Below are positions 36,086 through 48,000 of a stretch of 64,000 nucleotides of DNA, in pieces. Position 1 is the first letter of the stretch. Every line of letters begins with the position of its first letter. The DNA is from Cyanoderma ruficeps (lineage: Eukaryota > Chordata > Aves > Passeriformes > Timaliidae): contig VZDJ01007747.1 in the NCBI GenBank assembly GCA_008694505.1, positions 2,073,390-2,137,389 of the forward strand, given 5' to 3'. The notes beneath the pieces were generated by a model that ran no database searches, was not told the DNA's origin, and was given only the letters and a program-made list of their open reading frames with translations. A program made the position numbers and the translations under genes.

Positions 36086-36159
36086 TAAAAGTACCTGATC
36101 AGAATCAAATGGAGCCCTGCTGCATGATGGCATCCCTGCAGGCTGCACAGGGCATCACT
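36086..36159 (+). other. Exon-like segment, small
   Basis: It has one of the strongest acceptors in the window (CCCTTTGTCTTGCTCTCTTT then CTCAG) and a consensus GTGAGT donor after 36159. The 74-bp segment enters in phase 1 and leaves in phase 0, with 24 open codons starting KVPDQNQMEPCCMMASLQAA. The other two frames stop at once. The entry phase fits the exit phase of 377-529. Short segments are often open by chance, so the weight is on the splice sites. The protein is not recognised. Confidence 0.2.
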
Positions 36160-36767
36160 GTGAGTATGAGCCTTAACATAGCATAAGATCAGCTTATTTT
36201 TCTCACTGTGTAACTGCAATATTGGAGGGCAGCAGGGGAGACAGAAGGGACAGAGGAATAAAATAATCTCTTCATTATCAGTTGTTCTTTTTCTCTAATT
36301 TTTAAGTGTAAAGGAGGAAAGGAGGTAAGTGGAAAGTGGAAAGGAGGCATAATTCTACATTTCTTAGTGATGAATGAAGCCCAAACCATAAAACATAACC
36401 AATCAAACTGCTCAGAACTGAAATTTGAGAACTGCAATATGACTTGGTGATATCCCCAACCTCACAAATCATAAACCTTTTCTTTTTCTTGATTTTTTTT
36501 TTATTTTCCACAAACATCAAAACATGATGTTTATATTCTCTACAATGAGGCACAGACTTTTGCAGAGGGGGAGGGGACTATATTACTTGGTGTATACTAG
36601 CCCTTTGGTAGAATTATATTGATTAGTTTTCCAGTTAGCAGTGAGACCTCCTTATGACCCTATTTTCAGGGTCAGTAGATCATAATGCAGAAGCACTAAG
36701 AGACTGGCATCCCTCACCACATTGCTTTTTGGAGAGTGTACAGATGACAAAATCATCATTTGACAGT

Positions 36768-36830
36768 TATAAATATATATATATATCTAATGTGTATGTT
36801 TATATATATATATTTAGTATCTACATATAC
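36768..36830. repeat. AT-rich low-complexity / (TA)n tract
   Basis: Two TA-dinucleotide runs are separated by a TG-containing interruption. A typical slippage-prone low-complexity region. Confidence 0.85.
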
Positions 36831-38258
36831 AAAAAGAGTGGGGTTGGACTCTGATCTGCAAATGAAGGTATAACTTATATATGATTCATAATAACATTTT
36901 TCTGTGAAAATGAAAATACATCCAGTTTCTACTGTGCAATTTTAAAAGTGATTTTTGTCATAAGCTGTTGGGGTTTTTTTGAAATAGAAAAGGAATACCT
37001 CACGATTGAGCACAATAGAGACACATGTGAAAGAGGAATACACGTCTGTATTTGAAATGCAAGTATTGTTCTGGGATCTTTAGTCTGAGAGTTCTCAGAA
37101 ATGAACTCATAAAACCAAGAGCTACATGCTCGGCCCCATTACAGGCAGTCTGAGGATGTCCCATGAGCAATCTGTTGACTTCCATCTTGTATTGCATGTC
37201 AACCATATATACCACTAATTAAACAAGAAATCATTTGTCAAAACTTGCTGCACTTTTCATATCCAAAATTTTCCATGGCAGGTGTATAGCAGACAAAGAA
37301 CAAGGACAACATGAAATACCTAAAGAATGCTTTTAGTTGCTATTTTTAATTGCTATTTGAAGCTTACATTAGAAATCCTTGGTCCTGTAAAAGGATAAGG
37401 ACTGGAGTCAAGGACTCAAATATCCTCACCCTAACACCAGGACCTTGCAGAATGCTTTTGAACTCCAGTGCTCCCCAAGTGCTCTGTAACTGTAGGAGAC
37501 CGTGCTACTGCCCTGGTAAGAGCCAGTCTGCTCTTATCATATTAAGAAAAAAAAGCTTGACTTCTAACAGCTGCTGCCTCTGGTTTTCTCTTTTTCCTTA
37601 ACTGAACTACAGACTGCAAGGAGCTAATTAATATATTCCATGTTAACCATGAAATCACCATCTGGAGAAATAAAGGACTGAAAATAACTCTGGGGGAAAA
37701 GAAAGTGAGGAAAGATATTAGAGGCCTGAGTCCTTGCACAGCAGAGAGTACCTTTGCTCCTCAGAGACGTATGGACAACACTTCACCTTCAGCTCCTCTG
37801 CTGAACTTTTCTTCTTAGGGTTATACATGTTCTGGTCCCAGGGTATCTGATGAAATCAGCTTCCCAGTAATTGTCCCTTGCCTTTAGCCCACGTCAACAG
37901 ATCTTGCAGAGAACATGCCAACATAGCGGCATGCCTACTGCTTCATATCATCCTGGTTTTTGAAAGTCTGGAAATAGCATGTAGGAAAAAAAATGAGTGA
38001 ATAGCTGTTGTTCCTACATGGGTTTTTAATTGCATTTAGATTTTAGTGTGGTCCAGCAGAGATGGCAAAGAGAGTACCCCTCTTTCAGTAGTACAGTATG
38101 CACCCTCTCTTTACTTTCTGATCTTTACTTCCTTATCTTTTATTTTTACAGGTCTAAGGTCTGATTCTCCTGTGTGATATGGAGCTCTCAGATTTGAAAT
38201 TGAGACACAATGCCTTATTTATTTTTCCTAGCAATATGTCACATGGATTCAGTGTCCT

Positions 38259-38287
38259 GGTTTATGAACATAAGATGTTCATAAACC
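38259..38287. other. Perfect inverted repeat, 13-bp arms
   Basis: Arms GGTTTATGAACAT and ATGTTCATAAACC are separated by AAG. By chance a perfect 13-bp stem with a three-base loop is unexpected at any given place, although one such case somewhere in 64 kb is not extreme. The stem is too short for a microRNA precursor. It may be a dimer-binding site or a small hairpin. Confidence 0.6.
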
Positions 38288-38894
38288 CACCCTTAAGTGA
38301 CAAAATTATCTTCTCCACTTTTTTCCCTGCTGAAACAAAGACAATTTCTTCTTTCTGCTAGTATCTCTAACACACCTGGTTTCTTCTGTTAGATTTTCTA
38401 CGATTCCTAAAATTTCCTAGGAATGGGTAAACAATTGCCATTTTGGCCTTCTTGCACCTGCATGCCAATCAGATCAAATAACTTGCAGTGAGGGTCAGAT
38501 TCCTAAGAGAAGTGAGTTGACTCCAAAGGACTTGGGCGCTGGAGTGAGCAGCTGGTCCTTTTCCAAATATTCTGGAGCACAGGTATCACCAAGCAGGCTG
38601 TCATTACATCCAGCACGTGCCATGTCAGTGTTGAAAACAGACAAACAGCTGCTCAGTGGGTAGGAGTGACCATATTCCATGCACACACTCTGCTTCAGCC
38701 CTTCACCAGCTGGTACTGGAGAAACCCTTCCATTTCATGATGGTTGAGAGCCCTTAGCGTGTCGCAGGGCAGGTTCATACGGCCTCAGCCACATGCAAAA
38801 GTGGTGGGATTTTCTGATGTGTTCCTCTGCTGCATTTCTCTGCAAGGATCATGCAAATACACCCTTTTAATACTTAAAGAGCTCTTATAAAATA

Positions 38895-39197
38895 GACAGA
38901 CAATGACTTTTTACAGGGGAAGGCAGTGATAGGACAAAGGGGAAGAATTTTGGCCTGAAATATAAGAGATTTAAATTAGATGTTAGGAAGAAATTCTTCC
39001 CAGTGAAGGTAGTGAGGCACTGAAACAGGTTCCTCAGAGAAGCTGTGAATACCCCATCCCTGGAAGGGTTCAAGATCAGGCTAGATGGGGCTTTGAACAG
39101 CTTGCCCTACTGGTAGGTGGCCCTGCCTGTGGCAGGGGGGTTGGAACAAGCTGATCTTAATGTCCCTTCCAACCTGAGCCATTCTGTGATTCTATGA
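38895..39197 (+). mobile_element. CR1 LINE fragment, 3' end
   Basis: About 300 bp matching the 3' end of avian CR1 non-LTR retrotransposons. Recognisable blocks in order are AGTGATAGGACAAAGGGGAA, TTAGATGTTAGGAAGAAATT, GAGAAGCTGTGAATACCCCA, CCATCCCTGGAAGGGTTCAA, GCTAGATGGGGCTTTGAACA, GTGGCAGGGGGGTTGGAACA and TCCCTTCCAACCTGAGCCAT. It ends in the family's octamer tail ATTCTGTGATTCTATG (39181-39196). It is 5'-truncated, as most CR1 copies are, with no reverse transcriptase left. CR1 lacks a poly(A) tail and usually makes no clear target duplication. Confidence 0.95.
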
Positions 39198-41739
39198 AGT
39201 GTTAATGAAAATATTAATGAACTTATCCTTTCTATCTCCATGTCTGTTTTAGCAATTATTCTGAGCCTGTCCTTGGCATATTGGCTGAATTCATTCACAA
39301 AATTTTCATTTAACATCCTGCTCTCTGAGAGGTTTTTTTCTTTCTTTTCCTGTCATGGGCTTGTGAATCATTCAACTAACTGGTCATTCAATTGCTGTGG
39401 AAAAGTAACCTCTCTGGAGGAAGGTGAGTGGCCCTGACACTTTCTGTCCCAGGGCTATGTTGGCTGAGCTACCCCCACAGCTGGCACAGAGAGGTAGATG
39501 CTTCTGCATCCAAGTATGTGAAATTAGAAATTCACGTGAAACTCATCTCATTTTCTTGTCTTTAAGACAAGGCTGCCCATCAGATTAACAGGCCACTAAA
39601 TAAGCAAAGAAAGTGGTGTTTCTTATCCTTTTTCAGGCAAATTACCTCACTCCATTTCATTGTCCTTTTGCTACAAGCCCCCCTGGAGTTTTTGTTAATT
39701 TTTCCAGTAATTTATCTTAAAATTTAATATTGTTGCATTTCTTCTGGTTTCAGCAAAAAGTATTCTTAATTAAGGCCACTGTTAATAAAGCTGTAAAGAA
39801 AGAATTTTTTTAACAGTGGATTATGTACGAAAAGGGCAAAATATTATTTTTTTTCTTTAAGTGAAAATGCATTTTTTTTCTTTTGTTACTCATCACCCTG
39901 AAAAAATTGACTGAGAGGGTAATATCCAATCTCCCCTTCTTCCTTTTCCATACCTCTTTTCCATGCTTCCACAGAGTGGTTACGTTAAATTTGATAAATT
40001 GAAATAAGACTAGAAAGAATGAGCTCATCAGGAACAAGAGGTGGGTGTAGGCAATTTAAAGTGGCCCCTTAGCAGTATTTTTAAACAGCACATCCTCTAT
40101 ATAATGCGCTATCCCTCATCATCTCCTACCCTGACAACTGCATTTTAGGATCCTGACAGCATCTTGTCATATGTGTAAAACAAACACTTAGTCTCAATAA
40201 TTTATTCATCCTAGTATCTCTGCTGTTCACAGGGTATAATCCAGAGCAGAAGTCTAATACTGGAAGTTCAGTTGTCTGTTTGGAGGGGTCCTTCCTACTC
40301 CAGCATCTGTCCCAAAGACCCATGCTCTCTGAGCAAAAGTTGACCTTTTTGGGGAATCTTCACTCTATGGACATTTAGTATGAAGAGTATTCTCAATTTC
40401 TATTATTTACCCAACAGCATTTTGTTGCTTTAATGAAGTTATCGGAGTTTAATAATTGCTACCTGAATGGTTGAGTATAGCTGCTCCTGTGTGAGTACAA
40501 GCTTCTTATCATAAATTCCCAGTAACAACTCTCTTCACCTTTCTCTCTTTAACTCTGTAAATAGTAGAGTGGCAGTTATGGTTATTTGAGACCTAGCTAG
40601 AAATCCCTTAATCATGTAGATATTCATTGCTCCCATGGTTTACCTATATCATTGATTGTGCTAGTTTATTTTTTGTAGGATCAAGTGAGCAATTATAAAA
40701 CAAGTAAAAAACACAGAAAAGTGACAAGAGTCAATTTAGAGTACAGAGAAGTGCTTACATCCCACACCTCATGGCACTTAGCCCAAGTAAGAGATACTCA
40801 GTCACAATCATTGAAAAGGGCAAGTCCTTCTGCAGCCTGAAATGGGTTCTTTTTGCTTCAGAAGCATTTCCTGCCATGCCTCATACAGACCTGTTCGCTC
40901 ACCATTTTGCTAGTGAGTGTTGAGGGGATGGATCCTCTAGGCAGTTGCACAGGTGGGGACTGCACAGCCATCCAGGAGATTTGTTAAATCAGCTGGGCTT
41001 ACCAAGCATGTGGTTGGGTTCCTGCTGCTTAACTCCTTCCAGTGATTGCTATTTTAGCTTTTTGTCTGGGAGTCATGCCCTCTAGTCCAGGCACTTGTGT
41101 GCTCTTCCATATCAGCAAGGTGTTTTTTCTGTTTCAGTTCCACTTGCCCCCTTTGGAAAGTGTGGAAAGCCTAGACACCTCTGTAGGATAGAGCCAGTAG
41201 CAGCTGCAGTGGGGGAAGCCAATGTTCTAGCAAAGCCCATCCGAGCCTGAGGCAGGAGAAGGGCTTTCCCCCCATCAGAGCTGAGGGACAGAGAGCACAG
41301 CCCACCACCCACCACCCTCAACCCTTCTCAGCACTACCCTTTGCAGATGGGCATTCAGACAGCTCCAGACAGGGATGCAATACCTCCAGCTCCTGTTCTA
41401 CAGGCACAAGGGCCCTGGTGGCCCAGCTTGTGGGGCTGCCAGCTCAATGTCCAGCTTCGTGCAAGATGAATTAAACAAGGTAGCACATTGGCATGTAAAC
41501 CAAGCAGAATTAGGAATGGGTCCTGGCCAGAAAAGTATGGTTTTGAACCTAAATCACAAACCAAACTTTCCCAAGGGGAATGTTTATATTCAGGGCCATC
41601 TCTTAAAATAAATAATGAATAAATAAGGTCCTGTATAGATTTCTAACGATGTCACTTTATTAACACTATAGATTTTTCAAACACAGAGGGGCTGTAAGGA
41701 TTGCATATACATTTCATTAGTAGGGAATTTATGACTACA
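39198..41739. other. Unique DNA, GC-richer from about 40.9 to 41.45 kb
   Basis: No repeat or gene was recognised. Higher GC content at 41.1-41.45 kb lengthens chance frames on both strands. Confidence 0.4.
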
Positions 41740-42060
41740 AGATTGCACTTAAGGTTTGCGCTGACGCTTTATGCACCCTTTTGACCCAGCCCCTTTACTA
41801 TATTCTGCCCAGCATTATTTTTCATAAGTCAGGAAACGTTTTCCATATGTTTTGTAGAATTATCCAAAGGGAGTTTGCAGCTGTACTGTTCCTACTTTAT
41901 CATGTTCATACTGACTGAAGTGCAGGCCCCTCCTAGTGACAGTACCCATCTGAAAGATCATAACAACGCATTTTTGGCACATTATTGTTCTACTTTTGTG
42001 TCAAGCCTCCCCCACGGAACAAAATTGTTTCACAGTTTTTATTAAAATTTACTATAAATG
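41740..42060. promoter_or_regulatory. Candidate conserved non-coding element
   Basis: Unique sequence keeping CpGs (GCGCTGACGC near 41760, AAACGTTTTCC near 41840, AACGCATTTTTGGC near 41966 and CACGGAAC near 42015) in otherwise CpG-poor DNA, with no repeat and no frame. Suggestive of constraint; alignment would be needed to confirm it. Confidence 0.22.
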
Positions 42061-45000
42061 AACAGCTGAAAAAATAAACAGAAAAGTCTGTGTGTATCTT
42101 ATTTACTGTCATCACAAAAAGAATATCTCTGCTGGAACATTATAACATAACCTAACAGCCAAAACTAACTCACAGAAATAAGCAGAGACATTAGAAAGGT
42201 TGAAGGTCAGGAGAGTTCATTATTTTCAATAAGCTTAAAAGGCAACAAAAGGGCTGGGGGAGAAGAAAAAAAAGGGCAGGAGGAAAGTTATGAAGGTACA
42301 TGGGAGCAGCAGAGCTGCAGGAGGGAAAAACTGAACCAGGAGCCTGTGTGGCACAAGGCAAAAAAAGGGATGAATGTACCAAAATTTTAGATATCATGTC
42401 TTTTTACAACAAAGAAAAGTCTTTATGTTTAGCTTTTCTTTGGAAAAATAAATAAATTGACCTGAAAAGCCCCATCTGTGAGTTATTTGAAACAATTGTG
42501 GCACTCCACTGCTACTTTGCAATATCTGAGCTCTGATCTTGCAAGTTATTCTGTAGGCGTGTGAGCTTTCTCCTGCAGGATGACTTTCAGAAACTTCATT
42601 TGCACTTAAAATGTAGTTATTTGAGGAAAATTTTTACTGATGGGCCATAGTCCAAGTCAAGATGTGGTGTAAGAAGCTGTACTCTGGCTGATGGCTTCTG
42701 TGCTTCCTTGTGCTCGTACGTGCTTTCACAAGATCTGAATTTGATCTCCTCGATATGCTTCAGTGGAAAGGAGTTTCTAATTGTAACTGGAAGTAGATAT
42801 ATCCAAGGAATCAGTTTTAGTAAATCCCACTGAACTCTATCATGGCAGAGGGACAGTATAAATGCTCCCCATGAGTCCACTAATGAAATGCCTGGCAAAG
42901 CCAAAAAGGGCAAAGAAAAAAATAGAAATCACAGCTGCAATATCAGCCTGAATAATAGAGCTAGGAACCAGAGAGTAATAAAAGATGAGCAAGAGGTCAG
43001 AAATAACACAATATGAAAGCAAAAGGAAGGAGACAAATGCTTTCCAAAAAGTAAGGCAAAGAAGAATAAAAAGTCTTTTGGTTCATATGAAAGGCTCGCA
43101 TAAAATGATTTAAAAGAGTAAAAACTAAAATGTACTGCGAAGGCAAAAGTTAATTTATTTCATGAACTGTAATATTTAACACTTCACAGCTTCATGCTGG
43201 GATTATTCCCCGTAGAATCAGTACTCGGGGGCAGATCCTCAACCCCAAGTCCCTAATATGAGCCTGAACAGACACTTCTTTGTGATACCAAGTACTCTTT
43301 TGAAGGATGCACTATCTCACTATCTCTTTTCTTCTTTTTTTTTTTTTTTAACCTTATCCTTTTTGGGAATTTTGGTGCACAACTTCTGATTTTATTGAGC
43401 CTTACCCTTTCTGCTGAGAAATGATTGGTAGTTTGTTTTAGGGGCTTTTTATTCATCACTGAATGTGCTGGCAAAGGAGAAAGTACTTCCCACTCCTAGG
43501 CTGAATGGGAAGGAGCCAAGGAGGACCCAGCAGAGGGCCCTGGGATGTACAAATGGTGTCTTTCAGGGGATAGCTTGAGTTATCTGGATCTTAGTTCTTC
43601 CTGTCATTTGTGCTCCTAAGCATTATATCAGGCATCAGTTGCAGAGGTTTAGTATTTGCATAAAGATTTGTAGTATATTCCTCTAAAAATATGTTCCAGA
43701 CGAAGTGAAATGAAAGCTTTTATTTAATAATTTGTACCTAGAGTGGTAATTATTTATTCTAAGTAAAAATAGTATCAATTTTCTTCTTCAAAAATAAAAA
43801 CAGTATTTCTGGTGAAAGGAATAATGTTAAAAAAATGTTAGCTACTGGATTGTATTTGATTTTATGTGATGAGCTCATTAATTCTTCACATTCAATCTAC
43901 AATTATAGTTCAATTTTTGGTGTTTAGAAGGAAAAAAGCACGAAACAATGTTTTAAAGTGTTAATTCAAAGAAATTATAAGGAAATGATTACTGAAGCAT
44001 TCCCTTTTTTAATGGGAATACGCTAATGACGGCCATTACATAGATGAATGAAATAAAGCACTTTTAAAGGTAGAAACCCTCCAGGCTTGAGGCTTCAAAT
44101 TAAAAGAAACACAAAACATTTTAAAATAGTAATATCGAAATACATCTAATAGTTCTTGTATGATCTCAATGTGATTGCTATTCAAACACATTGTTTTGGC
44201 TTAACAAAACATAGATTTTTAACCCAAAATTAAAATTTCACCCCCAGATAGCTGCAGCATAAGCAGAATACATAGACACATCTCAGCTGGAAAATCTTAC
44301 ATGTGTCACAGTTTTTGGATCAAAATATCCGAAGTACAGCCAGGGCGCTTCCTAAACATGCACTTGTATTTTCATACAAGCACATGCCATGGCCATGGCC
44401 AGGGGGGACAGTGGTGGTGCCCTCCCTGTCCTGCTTCCCCTGCAGCCCAGGAGTGGGGTCTGCTTCTCTTTGCTGCTCTGGGCACCCTCGAAATGTTGGG
44501 CATCTTCTGCTGACACATTGGCTTGCATTTCCCTGTTTAAACACAAGTGTTTTCACAGTTTCTCTTTGGACAGGATTGGCTGTACAGCCCTGCTGGCAGG
44601 CTGCCTGTTACCTGCCTGTACCCCTGTGCAAATTAAAAACCCAGCATGACATATTGGCTGATGATATTATCTCCTTAGCCCTGGGGAAACCGCTGGAGAA
44701 GGAAAATGGTTTAGACCAAAAATGTCTTATTGAGATAGCTATTTTTGGAAACAGTGGGGTAGGAGTGCTCCTGGTGTAGGTAAATGCCATATCATTCCAA
44801 CACAGGGATGAAGAAAAAAACTGTGAAGTGATTGTTTCAGGTAACAGTAGCTGACAGGACTTTCACACTGTACTACCCATCCTTTTCCACAGGAAAGGTA
44901 ATATTCAAAAGGTAATATTCTTTTCCCCCTTGTTGCCCGTGCATTTTCTTTTAATCCTAGACAGCAACAAACATACATTTAGGGAATTATTTTGAGAAAA

Positions 45001-48000
45001 GACAAGATTTGCCCTTTAGGTATTTTTGTGTAGTCTCTGTTATTTAATTGGTATAAATTGCAATGTACTGGATAACTAAGGTAAATGTTTGATACATAGA
45101 TTATAAAGTGTATGAAGCTTTATTTTTCTCATCTAGCGTGCTTTGCACCTGAACATTTGTGATTGGTTTTTCTACCTGGTTTTGGGGATTTTTTGGTAAT
45201 AGTGAGAACAGATCTAGAAAAGTTTGTTTTCTTCTTATGTGCCATAACTGCAAAACTCATAGATGTAAAGCCAAGCACATGCTAGTGTGTGTTCTGCCTT
45301 ATTACAGTTATCCTCTGCTTTCCTCTCTCAGCATAAATGTTTGCAGATATAAAAATGTTAACATACCTATAAAAATACCAATACATTGTATGCAATTTCA
45401 CATGCTATCAAATTTAAAATCTCAATAAAGTGCTTCAAAATCAAATCATCATGCCTTTCAGGAAGCTTTGCCAAACAAAGTCCTGGTATTTTTTTTTTCT
45501 TCCCTCCTAATAATAACCACACGGCTTTTAATGGTCCTCCCTGGCTCCCAGGAGTGCTGGCTGATTGGCACAGCAGGCATGCTCCCACTATGATCATAAT
45601 ATAGGAATTGTGATAACCTGGAAGTTATCAGAGAGCTGATTTGCCAGAATATGTCCTAATGGGTCCCTACCTGTTTTAAAGAGCCAAGTAGACAGACCTT
45701 AAAAAAATATTACCATCAAAAATCTTGTTGGATATTAAGCGTGCCATGGAAATGCAATAAAAATGGAAAGGCAACATTGCCCAGAAAATCTTGAGCCAAA
45801 ATAGAAGGGGAAAAAATTGTTTACTTAGTGGTTATGAGTCAATGCATGGTGCATGAATAAAAATGTAAGAGACCTTTATTAGATAAGAGAAATCTGACAT
45901 GGTTTTAAGGCTTAGACTCTAAATAATAATCTGAAAGCAAATAGAATTTCTGATCCAAGAAAAGTATTTTTCATTGCTTTAAGGTGAATAATTTTAAAAT
46001 TAAGGACTGAAAGCCTATCCTTTTCTTAGATAAATATCTGCTCCATGCCAATTATCAAAAAACTACTTGGATATTTTATTGTGTTTGCATGACTAGTAGG
46101 TACTATAAATGCTGTGAAAACTGTGATTTTTTTCAGTAGATGCAGGCTGGTTTTAACAGGTATTAAAGAGCGGTTTGTGTTTAGTATAAAGGTATTTAAA
46201 AGTAATCAGAACAATAAGGAAAGATGTAATCGAGGGAATATACCTCTAATTGAGTCACATCTGAAAACTTCAGACAGTAGCTTAAAAACCTACCTGAAAC
46301 TCCCAGGTTGCATGTCCTGTACGGTTATGACACCAAGTAGAGAAGACAATTTTTCCCTCCCCTTTAAATTTCATGTATTTAGTTTAAGAAGGGGAAAAGC
46401 TGGAATACCATAGACCTCATAGCCTCATTACATAGCCCAGAGGTCCATGACTCAGTGCCAGGGCCAAGACATAAAAATGATTATTTGATAGATGAGAACC
46501 AGACTGAAGAAAAGATTAAAGATTCTTTTACATGTGTAAAAGAGACCATCAGCCTCTGATGCTCTCTGTCAGCTAATGATGTGTCTCTGTCAGAGAAGAG
46601 TAAAACCAGCATGAGAACAGAGGGAGGATGATGATAGCTGGAGAGCAGAACATCTTTGCTTTTTCACTAAATATGCTATCTCGACCATGGGACCATCAGA
46701 ATCAGGTTTTTGGGGTTCTGGTTTAACCAGACCTTGAAAACACATTCCTTCTTCATCTGAATCACATACAGCTTAATTTCTTAAGGTTTTAGAGACTTTT
46801 TCTTGCCTACTGACAAAACAAGAACAAGGAGCTGCATCTTTCTCAAATGGTTTTTATTGCCTTTCAGTTATAAGACAGAACATAGGGAAGATCAGGACAG
46901 TAATAACCATTCACAGTGAAACAAACTCAGGATTCAATATTATTATTTTTTCTTAGGTTTTCTTTCACAGGCAGGAGGGATGTCTGTTCTACCCAGAAAA
47001 GTCTCCATGCCATGATCCTGACAGTGTTCTGGACGTAGCATCATATCTGAAACCAAGCAATGTGCAAAGACACAGATTCCATTGTGTCAATTAATTCCTG
47101 AATCCTCATAGGGCTCAAGACTGTCTGCGTAGGTAAGTTCAGTATTTGACACTGATAAAATGGAAAACGATCTTTAGCTCTTGATACTGTTTAAAGGAAT
47201 CTGCCTTGCTATTTATTGGGTTTGTAAAATCAAGTAAATGCAAATGGTTTTGGCTTCACAAAAGAAGACGTGCTCTTGTAAAAAAAATTTTGCTGCTGAA
47301 GAGAACAGCAAATCCCTTATTTACTTTTTATTGCTGGAGGATGACTTGGGGAACTTAGGACTTTTATGCCCACAGGTCAGGTTTCATGTAGATGGAACTG
47401 TACAGTTTGCAGAAACTTTCTGCTCAGCCAACACATGAATTATTCCCACCATAAGGTGGAATAAGTCAGCAATAACCTACTACTGTCTTTGTTTTGGCTT
47501 TGCTTTCTCAACCACTAGGCAGGGAAATGAAACACACGTGGCCTCCATCGTCCTGTGCTGGCTGAAAGAAGGCTGTGAGGAATAGTTGGGTATAGACAGG
47601 TCTGGCAAGGAAATTTTTAGGTGCTTTAGACTGCAGTTCCTATCTCCCAACACTGACAGTCAACCACTGTTCTTCCCCTAACTTTAGGGATTGGAATCCA
47701 TAGGATAAATCTGGATCTATTATTGTACACACCAATATTGCAGTAGGAGGTAATCAGTATGCACACTAAGACAAGTGCAGTGGAGAGAGCATAAACGGTG
47801 ACTTTTATATCTGTGCATACATCTTCTAGGCCCACTGGAAAATGCCAATATTTCACTGGAACTTTTCAAGAGATTTTCACAGATAGCCTAAGATCATGAA
47901 TGAAGCTAGGAATTTATTCACAGCATAAATCTGTAAATCGATGAACCAGGAGAGGAATGTTGTGATGTCATCTTTTTGCCACAGATGCAAATACGTCTAT

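Larger units (their letters stand above)
36160..38894. other. Unique DNA with AT-rich low-complexity tracts
   Basis: It includes the AT-rich tract at 36768-36830 and the hairpin at 38259-38287. A weak exon-like stretch ends at a GTAAGA donor near 37515, but it has a poor acceptor and was not called. Confidence 0.4.

Noticed and set aside
37423..37515. Exon-like stretch ending at a GTAAGA donor
   Set aside because: The acceptor tract is weak and the segment short, so it is no better than chance.
44303..44779. 158-codon plus-strand frame, the longest in the window
   Set aside because: It lies in a GC-rich patch with several overlapping frames on both strands, shows no domain, signal peptide or splice support, and its Pro/Cys-rich part reflects base composition.
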